NCBI GenBank assembly: GCA_002049455.2
Contig: KV918803.1
Span: 62,001-126,000, forward strand
Origin: Porphyra umbilicalis
Taxonomy: Eukaryota > Rhodophyta > Bangiophyceae > Bangiales > Bangiaceae
DNA length: 64,000 bases
Direction: 5' to 3'
Positions 1 through 10,941 of the stretch are shown one piece after another (the stretch's first letter is position 1; the number at the start of each line of letters is the position of its first letter). The notes beneath the pieces are model-generated. The model was not told where the DNA came from. It searched no databases and saw only the letters and a list, made by a program, of their open reading frames with translations. Made by a program: the position numbers and the translations under genes.

Positions 1-905
1 GATAGTCCGAGTGTCACAAAGGTCGCGCATGGCCTATTCGAAGCCGAAATACGGCACGCGCACCCTATTCAGGACACTCGGACTATGCTACGGGCTCACT
101 CATTGGCTGGACACCAAATCATTGCAACATAAAACGTGTCTGTTGAAAAACGACCACGCCAAACGACGACGGCGAAACGATCGCCGCTTCACTCAAAGGC
201 TGGGAACGACAGGTGACCCAAGAATCGACACTTCCTGCCTCGACGGACGTAGACGCAATCAACGCGAGACGCCGTGACTTATCAAGGCGACACACACAAG
301 TCGCTTGCGGCCACTTCGAGGGCCCCCGGGTCTTGTGCGAACCTTCTGAGCCTCGCACGCTGCCGTAGCGTGTACGTCAAGGGACAGACGTAGAGCACCA
401 CTCTGTGCTTCTTTGCCTCCTTTCTTGTGGTCGAGTATGAGTGGCTCAAGGGAGTGAGCCGAGGCTGTCAACACTGGCACGGTGGCAGCCTGGGGTGCTG
501 CCATGTGTCAGATGATTGTCCCATATCGGTACGATCGGCCACTTCGCGTCGTGTATGTGCTTTGTGTCTGCGTCGTGGCAGACGATCGCGACCTTCTTCC
601 AGCCTGAGCACAGAAATCTCAGGCGGATCACGGGGATCTCGCTGTGCTGGCGCCTCTCTGATTCCACTGAGATATAGTCCATTGGAATAGACCACGAACG
701 ACCCACCGATGAACGTGACTATCGGCGAGAAAGTAGCCTACTCATGAGTAAGTCTATTGCGTATATCGTCCATTTCAGGCCTCGCCGTTAGGCGACCTCT
801 AGGAGGGTGCCACGTCGCATGCCCAGTTGAGAATTTAACAATATAGTCCCGACATTGCTGGCTTTGCTCTCAAGACAACGCAGTTCTGTCCCGTGTCTGA
901 ACCGA
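1..905 (+). repeat. Dispersed repeat family R1, copy A (cut by window edge)
   Basis: This stretch aligns, in reverse orientation, with 31560-32340: shared blocks include the GATAGTCCG start, a CTCATTGGCTGGAC block, a GGCAGCC..GCTGCCATGT block, a CGGATCACG/CTCGC block and a GTCTATTGCG block, all in the same order. By eye the identity is roughly 70-75%. Positions 1-16 and 73-88 also form an inverted repeat (GATAGTCCGAGTGTC against GACACTCGGACTAT). The other copy has long terminal inverted repeats, so this is probably a non-autonomous DNA transposon. The real left end lies outside the window. The short open frames here look like chance. Confidence 0.7.
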
Positions 906-1344
906 TTTTCCTTGATGTCCACGGCCCGTGCGCGAACCCGCACAGGCGCCGCCTGGTAAGCACACGAGGGTTCCAACGATTCCTACTGACGAGGACCGCC
1001 ACATCACCGAAATTAGTTCCAACAACCAGATGGTACTAGACGGCGGTTCATCGCAAAAGATGCTTGTGAATCGAAGTGCCTTTTTCCATGTCCCGTTATT
1101 CTGTACCTGGTGGGATGTCTCCGTTCGATATTTTCAGTATTCGTCCAGATCCATCATCGAAGAGAATAAATTCAATCTGTCTATCCGAAAAATATCCGAA
1201 ATCCGACTAATTGAGTGTCCTATTATACTGTTGATCCTGACTCTGTCCGGCCCAGCAAGATCCGATTTCGGATAGATGACTTAGGCAAATACTCAATCCA
1301 GAATGCATGTGAGGGGATGTGGAATATATCCTAATGCAATAAAA
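906..1344. other. AT-richer spacer, no gene recognised
   Basis: Base composition is clearly more AT-rich than the neighbours. Scattered TATCCGAAA and GGAATATATCC words resemble the ATATCC-rich sequence of the small hAT-like element at 19314-20065, so part of it may be an old relative. I could not define ends. The gypsy-derived sequence begins abruptly at about 1345. Confidence 0.4.
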
Positions 1345-4331
1345 AGTGGCTGATTCCAAAGCCCCTTGTAGTAATACCGCCGCATGGCCGCGTACATGCG
1401 GGACTCACCGGGGTGCCCCGCGAGGGTCGAGTCGTGCTCCAGGTCGACGACCTGCTCCTGCAAGGAGGTCGGGACCACCACTGGGTGTGCGCCGTCGGGT
1501 GCCGCGCGTCGGCGGAGGATCCCATCGGGGTCCTCGAAGAATGGGATGCGCCGGCCGGCGTTCAGGGCCTTGACAACCTCTTGGCAGTACCCATCCTGGG
1601 CTTGGGCCGAGAGCACCGCGTCGCGGTCGATGCCACGGACCGTGGGGCCGCCGACGTAGTTGGCGGCGTCGAGGCCCCGCACCGTATTGGCCCGCACGGC
1701 GAAGACGGGGACGGCGTCGTCATACGACGTCTGGTCGCTTCCCCCGCACTTCAAGCGGGAGATGGTATCCGCCATGTAATGCGTCATCCCCGGCTTGTAG
1801 GCGACGTCGAACTCCAAGTCGCTCAGGCGTAAGCGCCAGCGTGCCAAGCGGGGGTTTCCCGAGCCCTCGATGTTGAGGATCCACCGGAGGCAGTCGTGGT
1901 CCGTGCGCACGAGGAAGTGGTCCCCTTCAAGGTAGGGGCGGAGCTTGAGCGACTCCCAGACGACCGCCTGGCATTCTTTCTCCGTGACCCCGTAGGGGAG
2001 TGCATTTGTCGCCAGCCGCCGGCTGATGTATGCGACCGGCTGGAGCTTCCCGTCGTCTTGCTCCTGGAGCAGGGCGGCGCCCACTTGCGTCCCGCATGCA
2101 TCCACGTCCAGCACTTACTTCCGCCCGCGCCGCGGGAGTGCGAGGATCGGTGGGGTCGTGAGCGCCTCCTTGAGCCGTTCGAAATCCTGCTGCTGCAGTG
2201 GCGTGGCGGGTGGCACTAGGACAGGGGCCGTGGACCCCATGAGGTCCGTCAATGGCGCCGACATCGGGGCGAAGTTCGGCACGAACCGGCGGAAGACTTT
2301 TAACATCCCCACGAAGCTCCGGACTTGCGTGCGGGTCGCGGGGAAGTGCGCCGCGCGCAGTGCACGCGTGTGCGCGTCCATCACGCTGAGCCGGCCCGGC
2401 TTGATTTCGTGCCCGAGATACTCCACGGTCCTACAAAAAAACCGGCACTTGGGCAGCCGGCGTGTCACTTTCGCGTCGCACAGCAGGCGTAAGACGCGAT
2501 GGACGTGGCCCACATGCTCCTCCTCCGTCTTGGAATGCCAATGACATCGTCGAGGTAGATGAGGCAGCTTTGCCGCTTAACACCGGAGAAGATGATGTCC
2601 AGCGCCCGCTGGAACGTCGCGGGCGCGTTCGTCAAGCCGAACAGCATCCGTTTATACTGGTAGGCGCCCTCGTGGCACACGAAAGCCGTCTTCTCACGGT
2701 CTTCGGGTGCGATGGCAACCTGCCAGTAGCCGGCATTGCAATCCAGCGTCGAGAAGATGGTCGCCTCGCCAAGGCTGTCGATGCACTCGTCCGTTCGGGG
2801 CAGGGGGTACGAGTCCTTCTTGGTCACGACATTCAGCAGTCGATAATCGACGCAGAAGCGGAGGGTGCCATCCTTTTCGGGGACGAGCACGACCGGGAAG
2901 CCCCATTCTGACGACGTTGGTTCGATGACGTCCGCCTCCAGCTGCCGCTTGACCTTGGCCGCTTCGACCTCCTGTGCCGCGTGGCCCGCGCGACGCGGCG
3001 CGAAGCGGACAGGCCGGGCGCCGGCGGTAAGGTCAATGCGGTGTTGGGTGGCCTTGATGACGCCTCGTGCCTGGCCCGTCCACATTGCTTTGTGCTTGCC
3101 AAGCATGCGGCGGATCCGGGCGAGCAGCGCCGGGTCGGTATCCGGTAGTTCCACGTCCTCCACTTGGAATTGGGGTCCGGGTGCCCCTGCGGCCGGCAAA
3201 GCGTCGCCTTCACCCGGATCCCGGGGTCGCGCTGGCGTCGCGGGCCCCCCGTCCGCTGGCGCCGTCGTGTCTGGGCCCCGCCCCGGTGTAGGGTCGCACC
3301 AGGTGCCCAACACCGCGCCCACCACGCCTTCGGCGGCCGCTGCCGTCTTGACAGCTGGGGCGGGCAGCGTCTCGTGGGGTGCCCCGTGGGGCACCTGCAC
3401 GTCGCCCGTCGTGAGAACCTTGACGTAGCAGACGTTGGCCCTCTGCCGGAGGATGACCTCACGCGCGCCGAAATTTGTCACGATGACCGGGAAGGATAGC
3501 CCCGGCACGATGTCGTGCACGCCGTTGGCGATGGTGACACCATGTTTTGTGAACAGGAGTGAGGCTCCAAACACCTGGCCTTGGCCCCCTTACATGGTTG
3601 GCACCAAGACGACCGTGGCCGCTGACGGCGGGAGCCGCGTCCTGTATGTCTGTGTCGAGCGAAGAACGCGGGAGACGCCCATTGAGCGGTCGCCATCGTC
3701 CAATGGTCCCCGCAGAATCGCCGTGACGGACACGTCCGTCCAACGGATGGACCGGTCCCGAGGCAGGATGGCGTGGGCGTTGTCGTCGATGAACGTACAG
3801 CCCAGGATAACTGGGAGCGACAGGTCGTCGACGAGGAGGAAGGGCACAGAGACGATCCGGGCGCCCGTCTGGAGCCACAGCGTGACGGTACAGCTAGGGC
3901 GCAACCGCGCGTTATTGGCGTCCCGGAGGCGTACCTGCTCTGTCTTCTAGGAGGTGACCACCTGGCGGAGCCAGTAAGGGCCGAGGGCGTTCCGGCGGAC
4001 CAGGTTGGGGCCCGCCTTCGTGTCCACGACGACGCCAAACGCGACGAAGGACAGCTTGTCCAGGCCCAGTGAGGCCACGATGCGGTAGTTGCGAAGGCTG
4101 AAAAGCAGAACGTACCCGCCCCCGAACGGTGTGTGCGGCGCTCCCAAGGTGGCCGCGACGGCGGCGGCGTGGCGGCGAAAGCGGGTACGCTCGCGCCAGG
4201 CGCGCCGACCGAGGCGCCCTCGCAGCCCCCCCCCCGGTGCATGTCCCATTGGCGGGCGTGTCCACCTGGATGCCCTCCCGACCACCCCACGATCGGAGGT
4301 CGGAGTGGCCAAGGGCCAGTACCGATGCGGC
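1345..4331 (-). mobile_element. Ty3/gypsy fossil G1, pol region (protease-like, RT, RNase H, start of integrase)
   Basis: Read on the minus strand from 4331 downward. An upstream retropepsin-like region comes first, then a reverse transcriptase with the FCVDYRLLN block, the LFGLTNAPATFQR block and a YLDDV catalytic motif (about 2550-3050). The palm/connection follows (LGHEI, about 2410), then RNase H (LDVDACGTQVGAAL, about 2100; LVRTDHDCLRW, about 1880), then the H2C2 zinc region of integrase (about 1370-1450). The order RT-RNase H-integrase is that of Ty3/gypsy. The element is broken by several changes and lacks the rest of integrase and its 3' LTR. Its other pieces lie at 9291-10499 and 15459-18089. 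Confidence 0.85.
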
Positions 4332-4749
4332 TGTTGAAGAGCGGTGGGGATAGGGGTGGGGGGACCACGGTCAAGTGGTTCAGTGGCTCGAGCTTGTGTG
4401 TGTGTGTGCGAACGTGCTTTGTTGGTTGTCCTCAGGATCGCCCGCCTCTCCCAACCGAGAGCACCTCTCAAATAGTCCCCACCGGCCCAAGTGCTCCCCC
4501 CTCTCGCGCCCATACCGACGCCCACGCCATCGCACCAAATCGAATCACTCACCAAATCAAAAGTCACTAGAGCAAAGCGAAGATCAAATCCAAAACATGC
4601 CAAAAGTAACGCCCCAAGATGACCCAACACGAACGTGTGCAACTTGACCACGTCTTGCAAATGTACCATGTGGGGTACCATAAGGGTCACCGACCATCAT
4701 CCATCCGCGAACCGCCAGTGGAGCCGGCGACGAGCATCACAGTCCAACA
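4332..4749 (-). repeat. C1 3' LTR (418 bp)
   Basis: Starts TGTTGAAGAG and ends AGTCCAACA on the + strand. It differs from the 5' LTR at 8873-9290 at about 20-25 positions, but over much of its length it agrees better with the 3' LTR of C2 (15041-15458). Confidence 0.9.
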
Positions 4750-4784
4750 CTCCTCCTTGCTTGTTGCCGCGGCGGTTCTTGTTT

Positions 4785-7700
4785 TCAGCAAAGCCCCATG
4801 GCCTCGACATGCTTGTCGTGCTTGGTCTTTCCGAGCTCCTTCGTCATCGGGTCCGCCACCATGTCGTCTCTTGCACAAAGCTCCAGTGTCACCTTGTCCG
4901 TCGTGATGGCCTCGCGCACAAAGTGGTAGCGAATGTCGATGTGCTTAGTGCGCTTGTGCTCGACGGGGTTCTTGGAGAAGTCAATGCACCCGCTGTTGTC
5001 GACCTTGATGTTGATCGGCCCGCCCGAGATCGCTGTCCGCAGCCCTTGAGTTGCCACGCTTTGCACGAGCTTGTTGAGCCAAACAGCTTCCTTGCTGGCC
5101 CCACATGGAGCCATGTACTCGGCTTCCATCGTCGACAGCGCCACCGTCTGCTGCAACTTAGAACCCCAGCTGACGGCTGCTCCGCCAAAGATGAAGGTGA
5201 AGCCCGTCGTAGAACGTCGCGTCTCGTGGTAACCCGCCCAGTCGGCATCACTAAAGCCTTGTAGAACACAGGAAGAGTTCTTGTCGAAGACCAGCCCCTT
5301 GTCCATCGAACCCTTGACGTACCGTAGAACGCGCTTAATCGCCGCCCAATGCTCCTTTCTGTAGCACGAAACAAACCGACTCAGCTTCCCGATAGCGAAG
5401 GCGAGGTCAGGACGTGTCCCGACCATCAGGTACATAAGACTGCCGACGGCTTCGCGATAGGGCAGCGCGTCGTCGCTCACGTCGGCCTTGACCAGCTGCA
5501 GGCCCACCTCCAGCGGCGTTCGGATCGGGTTGCACTCCGCCATCCCGAACTTCTCCAGCACTTGCGCCGCGTACTTGCCCTGCGACAGCTTGAGGGTGCC
5601 CAACACCTTGTCACGTCTAATCTCTAGCCCGAGGATGACCTTCGCCTCGCCCAGGTCCTTCATCTCAAAACGCTTGTGCAGAGCGTCCTTAATCTTGTAG
5701 ATCGCCGCCAGGCTTGATGCCACCAACAGGAGATCGTCGACGTACACCAGGACGATGATGATTTCGCCGCCATCCATGAGGAGGTAGAGGCATGCATCCG
5801 GGTCAATGTTGTCAAACTTCTGCGACTTGAGGAAGTCGTCGAGCTTGGCGTACCACATCTTGGGGGCTTGCTTCAGCCCATACAGCGCTTGGAGGAGACG
5901 ACACACCTTGTCAGGATACGTCGGATCGACATAGCCATCTGGCTGCTCCATGTAGACGTCCTCGTCAAGGTCGCCGTTGAGGAATGCCGTCTTGACGTCC
6001 ATCTGATGTAGCTCCCACCCGTTCGCCGCCGTCATCGCCAGGATGCATCGATTTGTGGTAAACTTGGCCACCGGCGCGAACGTCTCGTTGAAGTCGAGCC
6101 CCTTGATCTGCCAGCTCCCCATGAAGCACAGGCGCGCCTTGTGCCGCGTCGTGTTGTTCCCGTTCTTGTCAACCTCGTTCTTGACCTTGTACACCATTTT
6201 GCCCTTCAGCACGCGTCGACTGGCCGGGCGATCCGTCAAGCGCCAAGTCTTGTTCTTGCGGATGACCTCCATCTCCTCGTCCATGGCAATCTTCCACTGA
6301 GCCGATTCCTGCCCTTGAGCGGCTTGCACGTACGTCGTGGGCGCCTCGTGAGCAACCAGGCTCACCGGGCGCCAGTACTCGACAGGGGATCGCCGCGCTC
6401 TGCCGCTCCGACGCAGCGTGTCGTGAGAGCCGGCACTACCTTGGTTGTCGTCCGCGGTCTTGTCAGATCCATCGTCTTGCTTGTCGTCCTTGTCGTCATG
6501 GTCAGCATCGACGTCTTTGCCGTCGCTTGCAGAGCGCGAACCCGTCTCGACTTCGACAACTTCGTCTCCGGGAAGCTCCTCCGCAACTTCTGGGACCTCG
6601 CTTATGTTCGTCTCGGCGAACACAACGCTTCGTGCCTTGACGACCCTGCCGTCGTCGAGGATGACCTTGTACGCCTTGCTGCCGTCGGGATTGCCTAAGA
6701 AGACGCCAATCGCCGCCTTGTCGCCAAACTTGCCGTCGATGTGACTCTTGTGCAGCACGACCCAGCATGTCGACCCAAACACCCGCATGTGGCTTACCTT
6801 GGGCTTATTCCCGGTCCACAGCTCAAAAGGCGTCTTGCCAACGGGAAGTGCCCGGCTGGTGACGCGGTTCTTGATGTAGACTGCCGTCTTGATGGCATCC
6901 GCCCAGAGATCTTGATCGACGTCCTTGTGTCGCATCATGGTGCGAGCCATCTCCACGAGAACTCGATTGAGCCGCTTAGCAACTCCGTTCTGCTGCGGCG
7001 TGTCGGGCACCGTGGTCTGGTGCGTCGTGCCGTTCTCATCGTGAAGAGCCTTGAATGCATTCGACACATACTCGCCGCCATTGTCGGAGCGCAGGATCTT
7101 GATCTTGGTTCCCGTGTGCAGCTGGGCCTTCGTCAGCCGCTCCTTGTACTCAGAGAGCAGATCGCTCTTCTTCTGCAGGAAGACCACGCCTGTCCAGCGG
7201 CAGAAGTCGTCGGTGAAGGTGCCAAAGTAGAGCGCACCGCCACGCGACGGCTCCGACATTGGCCCGCCCAGGTCCGAGTGCACGAGCTGCAGGCGCTTGC
7301 TGACTCGACCTCCTCCCGCACTAGGCATAGGCGTCATAGCCGCCTTCCCATACACGCACGGCTCGCAGACGTCCTTGACCGCCATGGAAGAGCACTTGAG
7401 TCCATCGATGTCCTTGTTCTTGATCATCCGCTTAACGCCAGCCACGTTGACGTGCCCAAGGCGCTCATGCCAGAGCTGAAGAGAGGCCACCGCAGCAATA
7501 TCCGACAGTGGGGCCATGTCCAGGTGGTAGAGCCCACTCTTCCGCGTGCCGCACGCAGCGACCTTGTCGCTAATCTTTATGATCGTTTTACCGCCCTTGA
7601 ATGACACTTCCGCACCACGCTCCTCCATCATGCCGACCGACATGAGGTTGAAGCCCATGGTAGGAACATGGAGTACCTTCTCCAACTTGATCTTGCGCAT

Positions 7701-7862
7701 CTTGCCGTGAACGATGACATTGAGCACGACGGTTCCGACGCCCGCCGTGGCTACGGACCCCTTGTCGCCCATGGTGACGCTGCGTCCCGTGGTCTTCTGG
7801 TAGTCGTCGAAGCATTCGCGCATCCAGCACATGTGTGCAGACGCCGCAGAATCGACAGCCAC
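4785..7862 (-). CDS. pol: C1 Ty1/copia pol polyprotein
   Basis: An open frame of about 1025 residues on the minus strand. Protease-like start (VDSAASAHM; family consensus has DSGA), then the pre-integrase HHCC region (LWHERLGHV with CEPCVYGKA), the rve integrase core (DDFCRWTG and the SDNGGEY block), and a DTPQQNG-type segment. A charged Asp/Lys linker follows, then reverse transcriptase (HQMDVKTAFLNGDLDEDVYM; VYVDDLLL) and RNase H (GFSDADWAG; STMEAEYMA; KHIDIRYHF). Its 5' end overlaps the gag frame by about 110 nt in another frame, an arrangement Ty1-type elements are known to express by frameshifting. The same layout is present in C2. Confidence 0.9.
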   Translation of the reverse strand: MAVDSAASAHMCWMRECFDDYQKTTGRSVTMGDKGSVATAGVGTVVLNVIVHGKMRKIKLEKVLHVPTMGFNLMSVGMMEERGAEVSFKGGKTIIKISDKVAACGTRKSGLYHLDMAPLSDIAAVASLQLWHERLGHVNVAGVKRMIKNKDIDGLKCSSMAVKDVCEPCVYGKAAMTPMPSAGGGRVSKRLQLVHSDLGGPMSEPSRGGALYFGTFTDDFCRWTGVVFLQKKSDLLSEYKERLTKAQLHTGTKIKILRSDNGGEYVSNAFKALHDENGTTHQTTVPDTPQQNGVAKRLNRVLVEMARTMMRHKDVDQDLWADAIKTAVYIKNRVTSRALPVGKTPFELWTGNKPKVSHMRVFGSTCWVVLHKSHIDGKFGDKAAIGVFLGNPDGSKAYKVILDDGRVVKARSVVFAETNISEVPEVAEELPGDEVVEVETGSRSASDGKDVDADHDDKDDKQDDGSDKTADDNQGSAGSHDTLRRSGRARRSPVEYWRPVSLVAHEAPTTYVQAAQGQESAQWKIAMDEEMEVIRKNKTWRLTDRPASRRVLKGKMVYKVKNEVDKNGNNTTRHKARLCFMGSWQIKGLDFNETFAPVAKFTTNRCILAMTAANGWELHQMDVKTAFLNGDLDEDVYMEQPDGYVDPTYPDKVCRLLQALYGLKQAPKMWYAKLDDFLKSQKFDNIDPDACLYLLMDGGEIIIVLVYVDDLLLVASSLAAIYKIKDALHKRFEMKDLGEAKVILGLEIRRDKVLGTLKLSQGKYAAQVLEKFGMAECNPIRTPLEVGLQLVKADVSDDALPYREAVGSLMYLMVGTRPDLAFAIGKLSRFVSCYRKEHWAAIKRVLRYVKGSMDKGLVFDKNSSCVLQGFSDADWAGYHETRRSTTGFTFIFGGAAVSWGSKLQQTVALSTMEAEYMAPCGASKEAVWLNKLVQSVATQGLRTAISGGPINIKVDNSGCIDFSKNPVEHKRTKHIDIRYHFVREAITTDKVTLELCARDDMVADPMTKELGKTKHDKHVEAMGLC

Positions 7863-8848
7863 GACTTGGAGATGTCATCGGTGTCAGCCGCATTGCCCAC
7901 CAGACAGATGGCGTCGTCGCTGTCGCTACCGTCGTCAGCCGCAATCGCGGCCGCCTTGTCCTGTCTCTTCTTCTTGGCCTTGAGCTCTGGGCAATCGTGA
8001 GAGATATGCCCAAACTTATGGCAGTAGTAGCACTCGATCTTGGAGAGGTCACCACGGCGGCCTTGACCTCGATAGCTGGCGCCGACGAGTGCCATGTCGC
8101 CAATGCGCTTCTTCGCCGGTGACTTGTCCGCCTGCCGCCGCTCCTCCTGAAGCAAGCGGCTCTTGACAAAGTCGAAGCTCAGCTCCGTCTCGCCCTTGGC
8201 GTCGAGAGCCACCAACAGGTTCTCGTACTTGTATGTCAGCCCGTTGAGGACGCTCATGGCAACGTCCATCTCCGTCACCTCGCGGCCCATGGCCTTGCGG
8301 TTCTCGCCGAGGTTGCGCACGCGGTTGATGTAGCCCAGCATGCCCTCGCTGACGGTTATTTCGACGGTGTAGAACTCGCGTCGCGCCTTCATCTTGTTCA
8401 TCAAACTCTTGCGCTGGAAGACACCTTGCAGCGTCGACCACATTTCCGACGTCGTCTTGCACCCCGCCACGTGCTCGAGCTGCTCAGATCCAAGGGTGAG
8501 CCCGATGATGGCGCTCGCCTTCGTTTCTCGACGCTTCCACACCGCCAACTCGCGGGCATCCGCGTCCGTCGGCTTGCCGTCTTCGTCAAGCATATCGTCC
8601 AGGTCGCGCAGCGCGAAGACCATCTTAATGCGCTGACGCCACTCGTGGAAGTTCGTCTCCGTCAACTTGTCGATCTTGATGCCGCCCATGCCTGCAGCGA
8701 TTCCGTCCGTGATGTCTTTCTTGTCGTAACGCCCGACCTTGCCGAGCCGTGTCCCTTGACCGTCACGTCCTTGAACCACCTTGACCTCGTCTTCTTCGCA
8801 CTTGCCGCGACCGCCGCGACACCAGCCGGCACACCTTGCTCTTGTCAC
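7751..8848 (-). CDS. gag: C1 Ty1/copia gag protein
   Basis: About 365 residues on the minus strand. The middle has the UBN2-type capsid region of copia elements (LTETNFHEWRQRIKMVF; a W..L..VF-type block, here WSTLQGVFQ; LNGLTYKYENLL). The C-terminal third has one zinc knuckle, CYYCHKFGHISHDC, of the CX2CX4HX4C form that binds genomic RNA. An acidic Asp/Ser tail follows. The upstream part of the open frame includes untranslated leader; a start at the MGGIKIDKL methionine is plausible. Confidence 0.85.
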   Translation of the reverse strand: MTRARCAGWCRGGRGKCEEDEVKVVQGRDGQGTRLGKVGRYDKKDITDGIAAGMGGIKIDKLTETNFHEWRQRIKMVFALRDLDDMLDEDGKPTDADARELAVWKRRETKASAIIGLTLGSEQLEHVAGCKTTSEMWSTLQGVFQRKSLMNKMKARREFYTVEITVSEGMLGYINRVRNLGENRKAMGREVTEMDVAMSVLNGLTYKYENLLVALDAKGETELSFDFVKSRLLQEERRQADKSPAKKRIGDMALVGASYRGQGRRGDLSKIECYYCHKFGHISHDCPELKAKKKRQDKAAAIAADDGSDSDDAICLVGNAADTDDISKSWLSILRRLHTCAGCANASTTTRRPRDAASPWATRGP

Positions 8849-8872
8849 AGCCCCGGCTCTCGGCCCATAACC

Positions 8873-9290
8873 TGTTGAGACGCGGTGGGGATAGGGGTGG
8901 GGGGACCACGGTGAAGTGGTTCAGTGGCTTGAGCTTGTGTGTGTGTGTGCGAACGTGCTTTGTTGATTGTCCTAAGGAATGCCCGCCTCTCCCAACCGAG
9001 AGCACCTCTCAAATAGTCCCCACCGGCCCAAGTGCTCCCCCCTCTCGCGCCCACACCGACGCCCATGCCCTCGCACCAAATCGAATCACTCACCAAATCA
9101 AAAGTCACTAGAGCAAAGCGAAGATCAAATCCAAAACAAGCCAAAAGTCACGCCCCAAGATGACCCAACACAAATGTGTGCAACTTGACCACGTCCTGCA
9201 AATGTACCATGTGGGGTACCATAAGGGTCACCGACCATCGTCCAGCCGCTGACCGCAAGTGGAGTCGGCGACGAGCATCACAGTCCAACA
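8873..9290 (-). repeat. C1 5' LTR (418 bp)
   Basis: Starts TGTTGAGACG and ends CAGTCCAACA on the + strand. For most of its length it is almost identical to the 5' LTR of C2 (10500-10917). The primer site of C1 lies just inside it, at about 8858-8872. Confidence 0.9.
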
Positions 9291-10499
9291 CTCAGGGCCG
9301 GACCTTCTTCAAGCTACGAAAGTTTCTCTCCAATACGGGAGCAGCCGCGCGCGAGGCCCGGGGAGTCAAGCTCCAAGCCAAGCCCAAAGGGGGCACCCCC
9401 CGGTCGGCCGGCGGCGAAGAACGGGAGGCCCGTCGGGCCCGGCCGGCTGCGTCCGTCGCCCTCCCGGTGGGAGCCGCCTCGGCCGCGGCGGCCCTGGCCA
9501 TAAAGGATTACGGGACCGAAGCGGAACGGGCCGAGTGGGCCGCGATACTGGCCGCAACGGCAGCGCTTGTCGCGAACGGCCCTCCGGGCGATGTCCAGGT
9601 ACTACCGGTTGATGGCCTCCGGCACGCGTCGGGCTGGAAACAACAGCCCGTGTGGGGCGTGCGCCCGGAGCTGTACCCCGTTCGTACGGGAGCGGGGCGC
9701 GGGCGCGGCACCCTGGCGCCGGGCACCCCCGTGCCCCCGCGGGCGGGTACCGTCTTTTCGAACTCTGACCGCCCACTGCGTATCCCTTGTGGCGGGGCCC
9801 CTCCGCCGCGCTATGGCGCAAGGGGCGGCGCGCCCGAGATGGGGGCCCCGCCCCGGCGGCGGGGGGCCTTCTCGTTCTGTGGCACCCTGGGACACTGAGT
9901 GTGGGAGAGCCCCGCCCAGTCACCCGAGGTGCGTGCCCACGGACGTGCGCTGCGCAAGGCCGTCGCGGCGCACCGGAACGGGCGTGGACCTGCACCGCCT
10001 GCGCCCTTGCCTTTGGGCTTGGGACCGCCCGTCGCGCCCCTGCCGCCGGCCGTGACCACCAATGCGTCCGGCCCGCCGGGCACGGCCGCGTTCGTGCACG
10101 CCGTAGAAGCGGATGATCGGGCGTACCCGGGCGCTGCCGGCAACGAGGGGGAGAGCTTTTCCGAGGAGTGGGCCGCGGGCGCCGACGACGCAGAACGCGG
10201 AGACGGCCGCCCTTGCCACGCCCAGGGAAACGAGTAAGGGACAGCCCCATGAGTGGGCTGCCCACGGACGTCGTCCGTCTCAAGGCTTACCGGCACTGCT
10301 ACATCACGGCGACCCGCCTGCACCAGGTCCGAAAGAGGCGGGCAGCAGCGGGATTCCCGCCAGTGCCCGCCTTCTGCCCCCGCATCTTAGCAAGGCCCGG
10401 CAAGGGCAGCAGTGCCGCGGCGGAAGTGCCGGACCACCACACCGTCTTGGCGGCGCCGGAGGCCACCAAGACTGTCCCTCCGCATCCGCCGGTCGCCGC
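9291..10499 (+). mobile_element. Ty3/gypsy fossil G1, gag C-terminal/nucleocapsid segment, flipped
   Basis: Plus-strand translation (GRTFFKLRKFL onward) matches the gag of gypsy element G2 at 63240-64000 (GGSFTKLKAHL onward) in the same order. It includes a proline/glycine-rich stretch and a zinc-knuckle-like FCGTLGH segment near 9880 that corresponds to CYDPGHWAEQC of G2 near 63790. The flanking parts of G1 (1345-4331 and 15459-18089) are on the minus strand, so this piece is inverted relative to them. It lies exactly between the two copia elements. Broken. Confidence 0.75.
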
Positions 10500-10917
10500 T
10501 GTTGGACTTTGATGCTCGTCGCCGGCTCCACTGGCGGTTCGCGGATGGGTGATGGTCGGTGACCCTTATGGTACCCCACATGGTACATTTGCAAGACGTG
10601 GTCAAGTTGCACACATTTGTGTTGGGTCATCTTGGGGCGTGACTTTTGGCTTGTTTTGGATTTGATCTTCGCTTTGCTCTAGTGACTTTTGATTTGGTGA
10701 GTGATTCGATTTGGTGCGAGGGCACGGGCGTCGGTGTGGGCGCGAGAGGGGGGAGCACTTGGGCCGGTGGGGACTATTTGAGAGGTGCTCTCGGTTGGGA
10801 GAGGCGGGCATTCCTTAGGACAATCGACAAAGCACGTTCGCACACACACACACAAGCTCAAGCCACTGAACCACTTCACCGTGGTCCCCCCACCCCTATC
10901 CCCACCGCGTCTCAACA
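10500..10917 (+). repeat. C2 5' LTR (418 bp)
   Basis: Begins TGTTGGACTT and ends TCTCAACA. Most of it matches the C1 5' LTR nearly perfectly, but the first about 60 bp are closer to the two 3' LTRs, so it looks mosaic. Confidence 0.9.
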
Positions 10918-10931
10918 GGTTATGGGCCGAG
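10918..10931 (+). other. C2 primer-binding site (initiator tRNA-Met anticodon arm)
   Basis: GGTTATGGGCCGAG directly follows the 5' LTR. Its complement, CTCGGCCCATAACC, matches the anticodon stem-loop of eukaryotic initiator tRNA-Met (CTGGGCCCATAACC) except at one base. Drosophila copia is known to prime from an internal fragment of this tRNA. The same site is present in C1 (minus strand) and, without mismatch, in C3. Confidence 0.7.
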
Positions 10932-10941
10932 AGCCGGGGCT

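Larger units (their letters stand above)
4332..9290 (-). mobile_element. Ty1/copia element C1, complete with two LTRs
   Basis: It is bounded by 418-bp LTRs at 4332-4749 and 8873-9290, ending TGTTG..CAACA. The order in the element sense (minus strand) is 5' LTR, primer site, gag, pol (protease, integrase, RT, RNase H), purine tract, 3' LTR. Integrase before RT defines Ty1/copia. It is nearly identical to C2 at 10500-15458 (about five amino-acid differences across gag and pol). It lies inside gypsy fossil G1. Its own flanks (GCGGC at 4327-4331, CTCAG at 9291-9295) do not match each other but match those of C2; see findings. It looks whole. Confidence 0.93.

Noticed and set aside
10113-10630. 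149-residue and 108-residue frames near 10113-10630
   Set aside because: They straddle the boundary between gypsy fragment and copia LTR and have no motif.
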